From: a virus
IMG/VR virus record: IMGVR_UViG_3300037155_000019
Span: 1 to 32,474 of that record
Length of the DNA stretch: 32,474 bases
Strand: one strand, 5' to 3'
Shown here piece after piece: positions 20,101 to 27,675 of this stretch (the stretch's first letter is position 1; the number at the start of each line of letters is the position of its first letter). Made by a program: the position numbers and the translations under genes. The notes beneath the pieces are model-generated. The model saw nothing but the letters and a program-made list of their open reading frames with translations, had not been told where the DNA came from and did not search any database.

Positions 20101-22896
20101 ATGCCAAATCTACCAATACCCACTGATGTTCTCCCGATAGATGACGGGACAGATCAATATGAAGTCGAGGAACAGCCCGACGGCTCTGCGGTGGTTAATA
20201 CGAACGCTGATGACAATCAATCAGAGCCGGAAAGCACAGGCTTTGGCGATAACCTGGCTGAAACTCTGGATGTGGCGTTCCTTACTTCGCTAGGTATTGA
20301 CCAGGCTGACCTGATTGATCTTGACAAGGAAGCCCGCAAGAATCGCGACAAGCAACAGGCCGAGGGCATCAAGAAAACCGGCCTAGGCAATGAATCACCC
20401 GGCGGTGCTACCTTTGACGGTGCCAGCAAAGCAGTTCACCCGATGCTGGCTAAGGGCTGCGTTGACTTCGCTTCACGAGCGATCAAGGAACTATCACCGG
20501 CTGCAGGCCCGTGCAAGACGCACATTGTCGGCGAGAGCACGGATATCAAGATCGATAAGGCGGAGCGCAAAAAATCGTACATGAATTGGCAGATGACAAC
20601 TCAAGTACGCGAACAGCGACCCGAGTTTGAGCGACTGCTTAGTCAACTGCCTTTGGGCGGATCTCAATACAAGCGTTGGTGGTGGGACGCCATGCTCGAA
20701 CGTCCACGCACCGAGGTTGTTTACATCGATGATGTCTTCCTGCCCTTTGCGCAGTCTGACTTCTATACCAGCCCTCGGGTTACTCATCGCCAATGGGTGA
20801 GTGAACAGGAATTCGAGTCTCGCATTGACAGCGAGTTGTACCTCGATCTGGGTCTATCGTCGCCACAATCCCCCGATCAATCCCTTTCCAAAGTCGCCAC
20901 GGACAAGGTAGAGGGAAATTCAGAGCCTTCTACCGCCTACAACGAGGAAGGCCAGCGCGAAATCTACATGAGTTATGTGGATTTGGCGATTGATGACGAT
21001 CCAATTACTCAAGGGAGAACAGCTCCCTACATTCTACACATCGAAAACGATAGTCAGAAAGTGCTCGGTTTGTACCGTAATTGGAAGGAAGATGATGAAG
21101 ACTTCGCCAAAAAGCACTGGATGGTCGAGTATTGTTTCATCCCTTGGCGGGGAGCTTATGGGGTCGGACTATTCCACCTCATCGGTAGCCTCGCTTCAAG
21201 CGCTACAGGAGCACTTAGAGCACTGCTTGACTCGGCACATATATCTAACTTTCCAGGTGGCCTCAAACTTAAAGGTGGCAGAACATCAGGTCAGACGGTA
21301 CAGATCAACGCCACCGAGCTTGCTGAAATTGACTCTCCCGCCGGAGTAGATGATATTCGTAAACTGGTGATGCCGTTCCCGTTTAACGGGCCGTCACCAG
21401 TGCTTTCGGCTTTGCTTGACTGGCTAACTCAACAAGGTGAGAGCGTTATCGCCACAGCTAGCGAAAAGATAGCCGATGGCGGGGCAAATATGCCCGTCGG
21501 CACTGCGTTGGCTTTGATCGAGCAGGGTTCTGTAAACTTTTCGGCTATCCATGCACGCTGCCACAATTCATTGAAGATGGAGCTTGAGATACTTCACCGG
21601 CTGGATGAAGAGAATCTGACGGACGAGGAGATTGTTGAAGACCTGGGTGAGTTGGTCGTGTCGAAGTCGGACTTTCAAGGCCCGATGGACATCATTCCAG
21701 TGTCCGACCCCAACATCTTCAGTGAAGCGCAGCGTTATGCTCAGTTGCAGGCAGTCATGCAGTTGGCTGATAACCCGAAGTTTGGGCCACTATTCAAGCC
21801 CGACAAGGTGTTGCAGCGTGCCCTGAGGTTGTTGCAGATACCGTCACCGGAAGAGATTGCAAATCTGTCAAAAGACCCATCGAGACTGGGCGCGCTGGCA
21901 GAGAATTACTTGGTATGCAGTCCTGAACCGGGGCCGATCAAAGTTTATCTCGAACAGGATGATTTGTCTCACATGAAGACGCACCTTACGTTCTTGACAA
22001 GCCCGATGTTCGGCTCAAATCCGTTGATAGGCCCGTCGGCCTTTGGCCCGATGATGGTGCACATCCGGGATCACCTGATGAACTTCTACAAAAAGCACAG
22101 TCAGGCCGCGACCGACGCTGCGTATATGACCGTGCAAGCACAGGGCCAGACAGTGACGCGAGAAGAGGCAGAGGTACAGGGCGCTGCCTTTGCGGACCAA
22201 GTTGCTGCGAACGTCTTGGGTCCACTGATGCCGGTTCTACAGAAAGCCCAACAGACAGCGATGCAGTTCGCTCCGAAGCCGCCGATCGATCCAAGTATTA
22301 CTGCTCAGATTGCAGCGCAGCAAGCACTTCAAAGTGCAACGATTGCGGCTCAAGAAAAGATCGAACAGGCCAAAATCACAGCCCAGCAAACAGTCGAGCA
22401 CGCGAAACTTGCTATGGATGTGCAAGATGCTGACAAGGAACGTCAATTCAAGCTGGAAACGCAGACTAACGCACTCCAAGCGGATCAAACCAGATGGCAG
22501 GCCGAGCAAGATCAAAACGACCGGGCGACCGTCATGGCCACAGCAATTGAGAAGCAGTCTCTGGATATGAATGCCAAGATTGAGCAATTCCAGGCCGATG
22601 TCAAGGCTCGCGCTGATGATACGAATAATCAGGCAGTGGCTTACCGGCAGCAAATGAAAGCGGATACCGATGCGCAGTTGCTGGTGTTGGGTGAACAGTT
22701 AAAAGCACAGGCTGCACAACTGACTCCGCCTGATTTGGTGTCTCAACTTGCACCTATACTGCAGGAGATGCAGGCCAACACGCAGACTATGCTGCAACAA
22801 TTAAGAGACGACTTGAACGCTGTAAAAGAAGCATATGTAGCGCCTGTGTTGAGTTTAGGCGGTAAAATTAAATCTGCAATCGGTTTGAAACCATAA
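20101..22896 (+). CDS. Portal protein, unusually large (931 aa)
   Basis: It follows terL and precedes scaffold and capsid, the standard portal position. The N-terminus is acidic, and the core holds portal-like segments ('GGATFDGASKAVHPMLAKGC', 'YVDLAIDDDPITQGRTAPYI', 'MVEYCFIPWRGAYGVGLFHL', 'ANMPVGTALALIEQGSVNFS'). The last 200 residues (about 735-905) are Q/A/K-rich heptads forecasting a long coiled-coil barrel extending into the capsid. Most portals are 400-750 residues, so the barrel is extended. No ribosome site precedes ATG 20101; TAAAAT ends six bases upstream. Confidence 0.9.
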   Translation: MPNLPIPTDVLPIDDGTDQYEVEEQPDGSAVVNTNADDNQSEPESTGFGDNLAETLDVAFLTSLGIDQADLIDLDKEARKNRDKQQAEGIKKTGLGNESPGGATFDGASKAVHPMLAKGCVDFASRAIKELSPAAGPCKTHIVGESTDIKIDKAERKKSYMNWQMTTQVREQRPEFERLLSQLPLGGSQYKRWWWDAMLERPRTEVVYIDDVFLPFAQSDFYTSPRVTHRQWVSEQEFESRIDSELYLDLGLSSPQSPDQSLSKVATDKVEGNSEPSTAYNEEGQREIYMSYVDLAIDDDPITQGRTAPYILHIENDSQKVLGLYRNWKEDDEDFAKKHWMVEYCFIPWRGAYGVGLFHLIGSLASSATGALRALLDSAHISNFPGGLKLKGGRTSGQTVQINATELAEIDSPAGVDDIRKLVMPFPFNGPSPVLSALLDWLTQQGESVIATASEKIADGGANMPVGTALALIEQGSVNFSAIHARCHNSLKMELEILHRLDEENLTDEEIVEDLGELVVSKSDFQGPMDIIPVSDPNIFSEAQRYAQLQAVMQLADNPKFGPLFKPDKVLQRALRLLQIPSPEEIANLSKDPSRLGALAENYLVCSPEPGPIKVYLEQDDLSHMKTHLTFLTSPMFGSNPLIGPSAFGPMMVHIRDHLMNFYKKHSQAATDAAYMTVQAQGQTVTREEAEVQGAAFADQVAANVLGPLMPVLQKAQQTAMQFAPKPPIDPSITAQIAAQQALQSATIAAQEKIEQAKITAQQTVEHAKLAMDVQDADKERQFKLETQTNALQADQTRWQAEQDQNDRATVMATAIEKQSLDMNAKIEQFQADVKARADDTNNQAVAYRQQMKADTDAQLLVLGEQLKAQAAQLTPPDLVSQLAPILQEMQANTQTMLQQLRDDLNAVKEAYVAPVLSLGGKIKSAIGLKP

Positions 22897-22910
22897 CTGG
22901 AGTAACTCTC

Positions 22911-23156
22911 ATGGTACAAGCAATCAATCAGCACAAGGCCATCGCGATGGGCCTGAAGCCTGCCTTCAAGTCCGGCGGCTCTGTCGGCAAGTACGGCAAA
23001 GAAGGTTCAAAGTCTGAAGAGGCCCATGACAAGAAGGAAATGGCCTTCGGCGGTCGCGTGCCCTTCCTGAAGTCTGGCAAGAAGGACAGCCCGATCGAGG
23101 TTGCCAAACGCTCGAATGGCATTCCTGGGTTTAAGAAGGGCGGGAAGAGTTGTTAG
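22911..23156 (+). CDS. Small Lys/Gly-rich protein, 81 aa
   Basis: ATG 22911 follows TGGAGTAACTC. The product (MVQAINQHKAIAMGLKPAFK) is basic, with repeated short motifs: 'FKSGGSVGKYGK', 'FGGRVPFLKSGKK' and 'FKKGGKSC'. It is probably disordered and may bind DNA or the head interior. It is first in the accessory run after portal. No family recognised. Confidence 0.75.
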   Translation: MVQAINQHKAIAMGLKPAFKSGGSVGKYGKEGSKSEEAHDKKEMAFGGRVPFLKSGKKDSPIEVAKRSNGIPGFKKGGKSC

Positions 23157-23332
23157 AACGAATCCTGCGGGAACTTATCGAAAGACGCGCCGCCATGGCG
23201 CTAGAAGTTTTCGATAGTCCCCCAAAAGATTGGCCTGAATTCAAACAGCGATTCGGTCAATATTTAGAGTTAGATGCACTCATCGGTATCGTAAAAGAAG
23301 CGATGAGCGGACTAGAGATCGACGAAAAGTAG
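23150..23332 (+). CDS. Small helical protein, 60 aa
   Basis: Begins with TTG 23150, overlapping the previous stop, with AAGGGCGGGAAG upstream: (M)LERILRELIERRAAMALEV, then 'DWPEFKQRFGQYLELDALIG'. Two helices, acidic and basic faces. I recall similar short proteins between portal and scaffold of other podoviruses. Unknown role. Confidence 0.6.
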   Translation: MLERILRELIERRAAMALEVFDSPPKDWPEFKQRFGQYLELDALIGIVKEAMSGLEIDEK

Positions 23333-23389
23333 TTCGTCCTTGCCGGTGCGCTGCGGCCTTGTCAGCGTTGTTTTGTAGGAAAACATTTT

Positions 23390-23650
23390 ATGAACTTTGG
23401 CTCAGCGCTTGAGGCGCTAAAAGGCGGCATGAAAGTGTCTCGGGCTGGTTGGAATGGCAAAGGCATGTTTCTATTCCTTGTGCCTGGCAGTCAATTCAAG
23501 GTCAATCGCGCACCGTTACTCGGAATTTATCCTGAGGGAACGGAGATTGATTACTGCCCGCACATTGACATGAAAACGGCAGATAACAAGGTGGTGCCAT
23601 GGCTCGCGTCACAGACTGACGTTCTCGCGGAAGATTGGGAATTGCTATGA
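23390..23650 (+). CDS. DUF2829 protein, Tad2-like anti-Thoeris candidate
   Basis: 86 residues: 'FGSALEALKGGMKVSRAGWN' and 'GKGMFLFLVPGSQFKVNRAP', then 'YCPHIDMKTADNKVVPWLAS' and 'QTDVLAEDWELL'. This is the DUF2829 pattern (xFGxALxxLKxGxKVxRxGWNGKGM ... HIxMKTADxxxVPWLASQTDxLAxDW). Tad2, a DUF2829 protein, sequesters the cyclic-ADPR signal of the Thoeris defence system. The family match is strong; the activity of this homologue is inferred. TAGGAAAAC upstream serves ATG 23390. It sits between virion genes, so it may be made late. Confidence 0.88.
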   Translation: MNFGSALEALKGGMKVSRAGWNGKGMFLFLVPGSQFKVNRAPLLGIYPEGTEIDYCPHIDMKTADNKVVPWLASQTDVLAEDWELL

Positions 23651-23940
23651 ACCGCACCATAGACCCAAGGATATTCGCCACTGTATGCGGTGCGCTTATT
23701 GGCAGCGACGCCAAAACAGCAACCAAGTATCTACTGCCCAACATGGTCGTGCGGGCAACGTGGCACAACAAGCCACACTCCAAAAACCTGTTTGAGTTGA
23801 TGGTTGTCGGTTATGGCAACCCGAACTATCTTGAACGTGATTTTGTCCGCGTCTGCAAGAAAGCTGGCGAGACATTCCCGGTAAAGAAAATCCAGTTTCG
23901 ACCGTGGCCTAAGAAGGCTGCAAAGAAGGGCAAGGTATGA
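23647..23940 (+). CDS. Basic phage protein, 97 aa
   Basis: ATG 23647 overlaps the DUF2829 stop, so the two are coupled. MNRTIDPRIFATVCGALIGS is followed by 'ELMVVGYGNPNYLERDFVRV', 'CKKAGETFPVKKIQFRPWPK' and a lysine-rich tail. I recall the 'PNYxERxFxxxCKKAGExFPVKK' string as a conserved phage pattern without function. Its coupling makes it a candidate co-factor in the same process. Confidence 0.75.
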   Translation: MNRTIDPRIFATVCGALIGSDAKTATKYLLPNMVVRATWHNKPHSKNLFELMVVGYGNPNYLERDFVRVCKKAGETFPVKKIQFRPWPKKAAKKGKV

Positions 23941-24140
23941 AAAACTACTACAGCCCTTCGCTCGCTCAAATCATCGGTACACCGCCCGCATTTACTCATA
24001 CGAAGCAAACCCGTTTCATTAACGCATCCGCTGAACGCCGTGCCCGACGCAAGCTGGTCAAAGCAATCGGCATCAGGCAAGTAAAACGCGCTACTTATCT
24101 TATGCGCGCTCAATTGGAGACAAATAATGGCAGCAGGTGA
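23937..24140 (+). CDS. Small basic protein, 67 aa
   Basis: ATGA overlap with the previous gene. MKNYYSPSLAQIIGTPPAFT leads to a strongly basic helix (ERRARRKLVKAIGIRQVKRA). Likely binds nucleic acid or the membrane surface. Its end overlaps the GroES-like gene by 14 bases. Unknown function. Confidence 0.6.
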   Translation: MKNYYSPSLAQIIGTPPAFTHTKQTRFINASAERRARRKLVKAIGIRQVKRATYLMRAQLETNNGSR

Positions 24141-24576
24141 AGTGGTCAACCCTTATGGGCGCGGCCTAGACGTGACCGACAAGTCACTAGACGAGATGTT
24201 TCCCAAGATCGATCCTGAATTCGTTCCCTTCGGACATCGCGTCGTAGTCCAACTGCGTCGCGTGGTCAGCAAGACAGCCTCAGGCATCATCCTGTCCAAG
24301 GACACCAAAGAGACTGAGGCATACAACTCAACCATTGCTCTGCTGGTTGCTGTTGGCCCGCTGGCATTCAAGAATCGCGCTACTGGCGAGCCGTGGCCCG
24401 AAGGGACCTGGGCGGTTCCTGGGGATTACGTTAAGGTTTCCCGCTGGGGTGGTGAACGCTGGACGGTGGACCTCGACGACGCGCTAGAACCAGTAATGCT
24501 AGCTATCCTGAGCGACGGCGACTTGATTGGCAAATACACAGGGGACGTACGCAAGGTGCGTTCTCATATGGTATGA
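24127..24576 (+). CDS. GroES-like co-chaperonin (Cpn10 fold)
   Basis: 149 residues. 'FGHRVVVQLRRVVSKTASGI' followed by 'ILSKDTKETEAYNSTIALLV' and 'AVGPLAF' matches the Cpn10 pattern: the first strand, then a mobile loop (about 48-66) with a GIIL hydrophobic anchor like the GIVL of GroES. 'VPGDYVKVSRWGGERWTVDL' and 'EPVMLAILSDGDLIGKY' match the remaining strands. An extra 30-residue N-terminus and an insert near 80-97 are unlike bacterial GroES. It may join host GroEL to fold the capsid protein, as T4 gp31 does. Start ATG 24127 follows TTGGAGACAAATA. Confidence 0.85.
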   Translation: MAAGEVVNPYGRGLDVTDKSLDEMFPKIDPEFVPFGHRVVVQLRRVVSKTASGIILSKDTKETEAYNSTIALLVAVGPLAFKNRATGEPWPEGTWAVPGDYVKVSRWGGERWTVDLDDALEPVMLAILSDGDLIGKYTGDVRKVRSHMV

Positions 24577-24689
24577 CTGGGCAACAGTTACTCCAAAAGC
24601 GACTCAAGAAGGCTTGGGCCAAATATGTCAGATCGCTTGAGAGGCTAGCTAAAAAGCCGTGGGTCCCTGTTTTCAAAGACGTAGTATGA
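24573..24689 (+). CDS. Basic mini-protein, 38 aa
   Basis: ATGA overlaps at both ends (24573 and 24686). MTGQQLLQKRLKKAWAKYVR is followed by SLERLAKKPWVPVFKDVV: one strongly basic amphipathic helix. Position between the co-chaperonin and the paralogous pair suggests it is a real coupled gene. Unknown function. Confidence 0.6.
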   Translation: MTGQQLLQKRLKKAWAKYVRSLERLAKKPWVPVFKDVV

Positions 24690-25081
24690 AGCAGTCATAT
24701 TCATTCAGCCATCAGGATGTGGCATGTTCCTCAGGCGCGTCTTCACCTAAAGCAGCATGGTACAACAAGCATATTCGCAAGGTTGCTAGATGGGTTCTAA
24801 AGGCAGAGTTGGCGCATATGGATGCCTGCTACAAATATCAAACTGACTTAGGTATGGCTCACTTGAAAATTATCGACGGTTTTCAATATGGGCAAGACAA
24901 AAGCCACGACGTGATTGAATCGCTGTACTCATTAGCGTATCAACTTATGAGTCCTGAACAGCGGAAATATTTGGAACTATCGCTTGGGCTTCCTAATTTA
25001 ACCGACTCAGGTTTAGAAAACCTAAATCCATATGATCCCAATTTAGAAAACCTAAATCCATATGATCCCAAGAAAGGATAA
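24686..25081 (+). CDS. Paralogue A of a small helical family, 131 aa
   Basis: ATG 24686 (MKQSYSFSHQDVACSSGASS) overlaps the previous stop. The core 'AWYNKHIRKVARWVLKAELA' and 'DVIESLYSLAYQLMSPEQRK' matches the 26537 gene's 'RWVLRYELA' and 'EVIEALYSIAWEHMTPKQRE' at similar spacing, so the two are homologues. The C-terminus contains a ten-residue tandem repeat (LENLNPYDPN twice) encoded by a perfect 30-bp duplication. No known domain. Confidence 0.75.
   Translation: MKQSYSFSHQDVACSSGASSPKAAWYNKHIRKVARWVLKAELAHMDACYKYQTDLGMAHLKIIDGFQYGQDKSHDVIESLYSLAYQLMSPEQRKYLELSLGLPNLTDSGLENLNPYDPNLENLNPYDPKKG
25012..25071 (+). repeat. Perfect 30-bp tandem duplication in coding sequence
   Basis: Unit 25012-25041 is repeated exactly at 25042-25071, within the C-terminus of the 24686 gene. 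Being a multiple of three, it lengthens the tail by ten residues without breaking the frame. Identity without silent changes means it is recent. Confidence 0.95.
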
Positions 25082-25087
25082 GCAAAA

Positions 25088-26005
25088 ATGACAATCGAAG
25101 AACAACCGGAAGAAAAGCTACCCAAAGGCGAAGCAAAGCCTGATGAGGTGGTCGAACACGATCCCATCGAAGGCGTAGAAGACGAGGCCACAGCCAAGGT
25201 CGATACCGAGCTTGACGAAGCTGCGACTGAGGATGAGCGAGAGGAGATTCGCACCCGGCGGCGTGCTGAACGCAAGTCACGAAGCCAGCGCAATCGTGAG
25301 AGAGTCGAGACCCTTGAGCGAAACCTTCAGGCTGTAATCGACCAAAACAAGACCCTGCAACAGCAGGTGTCAGGCATTCAGAATATGAATGTCGGCTCGC
25401 AGCTTGCACAGGTTGACGCAGCCATAGACACGGCAAACAAAGCCGCAGAGCACTTCAAGGGTGTCATAGCTGCAGCGGCTACCCGCAATGATGGCCGAAC
25501 GATTGCGGAGGCCACAGAGTACATGATTGCCAGCAGGCAACGGGCGAACGACCTTTCGGCGTTCAAGCAAAACGCTACCCGCGCCATCAATGCACCGAAG
25601 CCGCTGAATCCCGCGCTGATAAGCAAGTCTCAGGAATTCCTTGCTAAGAACAAGTGGTACGGCGGGCCGACGAGTTCTGATCCTGATAGCAAAGTTTTGA
25701 CGGCGCTGGACAATAGCCTGACCGCTGAGGGGTGGGACCCGACAAGCGATGCCTATTGGTCAGAGCTTGGAAAACGATCAGAGAAGTATCTGGCGCACCG
25801 GTCGCAAGGTGCTCAAGGAAAGCAACGCAGTCCGGTGTCGGGCGGATCATCTGGCGGGTCTGGTGGGTCTGGTGACAGCACTGCATTCACGCTGTCTAAG
25901 GAGCAGGTGGATGCTATCAAGTCTGCAGGCATGTGGGACGACGCCACAAAGCGCGCAAAGATGATCAAGAACTATCAACAGTACAACAAACAATCGAGAG
26001 GTTAA
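25088..26005 (+). CDS. Head scaffolding protein
   Basis: 305 residues between portal and capsid. The N-terminus is very acidic (EEQPEEKLPKGEAKPDEVVE), followed by a basic coiled coil (about 55-100: RRRAERKSRSQRNRERVETL). The centre is alanine-rich helix, and 'FLAKNKWYGGPTSSDPDSKV' resembles scaffold proteins of podoviruses. Then a flexible SGGSSGGSGGSG linker leads to a C-terminal helix-turn-helix with lysines (ATKRAKMIKNYQQYNK), which should bind the capsid protein. AGGATAAGC serves the ATG. Confidence 0.8.
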   Translation: MTIEEQPEEKLPKGEAKPDEVVEHDPIEGVEDEATAKVDTELDEAATEDEREEIRTRRRAERKSRSQRNRERVETLERNLQAVIDQNKTLQQQVSGIQNMNVGSQLAQVDAAIDTANKAAEHFKGVIAAAATRNDGRTIAEATEYMIASRQRANDLSAFKQNATRAINAPKPLNPALISKSQEFLAKNKWYGGPTSSDPDSKVLTALDNSLTAEGWDPTSDAYWSELGKRSEKYLAHRSQGAQGKQRSPVSGGSSGGSGGSGDSTAFTLSKEQVDAIKSAGMWDDATKRAKMIKNYQQYNKQSRG

Positions 26006-26007
26006 TC

Positions 26008-26604
26008 ATGGCACGACCACGTAAAGAAAACACTGAAAACGATCAAATTCAAGATAATCCGGTTATGAATCGCGCCGAAACCAGTGGCGATGACGAACGC
26101 ACCAAGATTGGCGGCGCTCCCGAAGTGCGCGGCGACCGGGGCGCTGAGATTGATTCCGGTCGTGAAGATATTGGGGATTATGAAAAGTTCCTGGAAGATG
26201 AATTCACGCAGTCTGCATTGCCCACGGCTCCGCTGATTCCGGGTCATCACGTCTGCTGGCTAACCACAGCATCAAGTTATGACAGCATTCAAAAGCGTCA
26301 GCGCATCGGCTATACCCTGGTCCGCTCGAGCGAATTACCCGGATTTGACGCCAGCAACGGTCAATCTCTGACTGGATATGACGGGCTGATCACCTGCAAT
26401 GAAATGGTATTGGCAAAGATTCCAATGTCGAAGTATCAGTCAATTATGAAGTATTTTCACCACACCAAGCCCATGCAGGAAGAAGAAGGTATTGTCGGCA
26501 AGTTCAACGAACAGGGCGAACGGCTCAAAGGCGTTGATGACGGCGCGGCAGCTATGGAAAAGGAAATTGCACGGTTGCGGAATAAAGTGCCGGTATTTTT
26601 ATGA
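26008..26604 (+). CDS. Head-associated phage protein, 198 aa
   Basis: ATG 26008 (MARPRKENTENDQIQDNPVM) follows GAGAGG. The N-terminal 60 residues look disordered. Then 'HVCWLTTASSYDSIQKRQRI', 'GYTLVRSSELPGFDASNG' and 'GLITCNEMVLAKIPMSKYQS' form a compact domain, and the C-terminus is a charged helix. I recall this as a conserved protein beside scaffold genes of podoviruses. The last 68 bases also code, in another frame, for the start of the next gene. Confidence 0.75.
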   Translation: MARPRKENTENDQIQDNPVMNRAETSGDDERTKIGGAPEVRGDRGAEIDSGREDIGDYEKFLEDEFTQSALPTAPLIPGHHVCWLTTASSYDSIQKRQRIGYTLVRSSELPGFDASNGQSLTGYDGLITCNEMVLAKIPMSKYQSIMKYFHHTKPMQEEEGIVGKFNEQGERLKGVDDGAAAMEKEIARLRNKVPVFL

Positions 26605-26872
26605 ACATCATTCGCCAATTTGCCGATGGGTTCTGCGATATGAATTGGCCGCACTGAGAACCGAAGTCAAGTTCTTAGAGGCCGTTCAAAAGACGCAGGC
26701 TAACGTCAAGGCCGAAGTGATTGAAGCGTTGTACTCAATAGCATGGGAGCATATGACTCCCAAACAACGAGAGGGGTGGAAGCGCAGGCTTAATCTTCCT
26801 GACCCGAAAATCGAAACGGAAAAGATAAAGGATATTAGGTCTAGAGGTGGCAGGATTGGGTCTAGAAAATAA
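26537..26872 (+). CDS. Paralogue B of the 24686 family, start nested in upstream gene, 111 aa
   Basis: The core 'RWVLRYELAALRTEVKFLEA' and 'AEVIEALYSIAWEHMTPKQR' matches the 24686 protein. After the upstream stop there is no ATG, GTG or supported TTG in this frame, and similarity appears to run back to 'YFYEHH', coded over that stop. The best start is ATG 26537 (MTARQLWKRKLHGCGIKCRY), which has AAAGG five bases upstream, giving a 68-base overlap in another frame. The C-terminus is basic (RSRGGRIGSRK). A +1 slip is the alternative. Confidence 0.65.
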   Translation: MTARQLWKRKLHGCGIKCRYFYEHHSPICRWVLRYELAALRTEVKFLEAVQKTQANVKAEVIEALYSIAWEHMTPKQREGWKRRLNLPDPKIETEKIKDIRSRGGRIGSRK

Positions 26873-27072
26873 TCCCCACACCCAATAAAAGTTGTTTATA
26901 ATTTAATCATTCAAAAGAGACGCTAGTTTTTGCTGAAAAGTAAATCTGGTGTTTCTCAGAATCGAGTCTGAAAATTTGCTAGGTTGAGCGTCAAGCTCCT
27001 TTGCGTATTTGGTTGACCCGCAGAAGGCAGTAATGCCATTTGTGATTCATTCATTTTTGAAGGAGCGTTCTT
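26873..27072 (+). promoter_or_regulatory. Spacer with -10 element before head genes
   Basis: A perfect TATAAT (26897-26902) lies in a 200-bp gap with no clear -35 box. A small TCAGA/TCTGA stem lies near 26956-26971. AAGGAG precedes the next gene. Probably a late promoter for the decoration and capsid genes. I see no gene in the spacer. Confidence 0.4.
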
Positions 27073-27663
27073 ATGACCGCAACCGCAGCCCCATTCGGGT
27101 TAACCCCCGTCTATCACCCGAGCGGGTTGGATCGTGCAAACATGTACACGATTCTCCCCACTTACAGTTCGTCCATCTTCAAGGGCGATCCTGTTCTCCT
27201 CAACGCCAATGGCACCGTTAACGTGGGTGCAGCCGGAACCGCTCTGCTGGGCGTGTTTGCAGGTTGTGAATACGTTGATTCCACTGGCAAACCGACACTG
27301 AGCAATTTCTACCCGGCCTCGCAGCCGGTGCAGTCTGGCTCGGAAATTCGGTGCTACGTTTACGACGACCCGAGTATCGTTTACGAGATTCAGGCTGTTG
27401 GGCAACTCTCCGCAGTTCTCGCTACCGCGATGGCCTACATCGGCGATGAAGCTGACATTACCACTTACGGTGCAGGCTCTACCTCTACGGGTCTTTCCAT
27501 CGTGTCCCTGGCAACAGGAACCATGGCAGGTGCAGCTTCGCAAAAGCAATTCCGCATTATTGGCTTCGGTCTCGCACCGGACAATGCTCCTACGGACTTG
27601 TATCCCATCCTCCGCGTGACGCTGGCTCAGTCTCAGTTCCGCGCTGCAACAACCGCCGTATAA
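27073..27663 (+). CDS. Virion protein upstream of capsid, probable head decoration protein
   Basis: 196 residues: MTATAAPFGLTPVYHPSGLD, 'PVLLNANGTVNVGAAGTALL', 'GVFAGCEYVDSTGKPTLSNF'. It is glycine/threonine-rich and beta-sheet-like, typical of capsid-associated or decoration proteins encoded next to the major capsid gene. Strong ribosome site AAGGAG. Decoration is inferred from composition and position. Confidence 0.7.
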   Translation: MTATAAPFGLTPVYHPSGLDRANMYTILPTYSSSIFKGDPVLLNANGTVNVGAAGTALLGVFAGCEYVDSTGKPTLSNFYPASQPVQSGSEIRCYVYDDPSIVYEIQAVGQLSAVLATAMAYIGDEADITTYGAGSTSTGLSIVSLATGTMAGAASQKQFRIIGFGLAPDNAPTDLYPILRVTLAQSQFRAATTAV

Positions 27664-27675
27664 GGAGAAACCAAA

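Noticed and set aside
26594-26605. Programmed +1 frameshift at the T5 run joining the 26008 and 26537 genes
   Set aside because: A +1 slip on TTT is mechanically possible, but ATG 26537 with AAAGG offers a simpler start, and paralogue A is a separate gene.
26601-26657. 18-codon ORF beginning at the ATGA after the head protein
   Set aside because: It would run through the frame of paralogue B and has no ribosome site.
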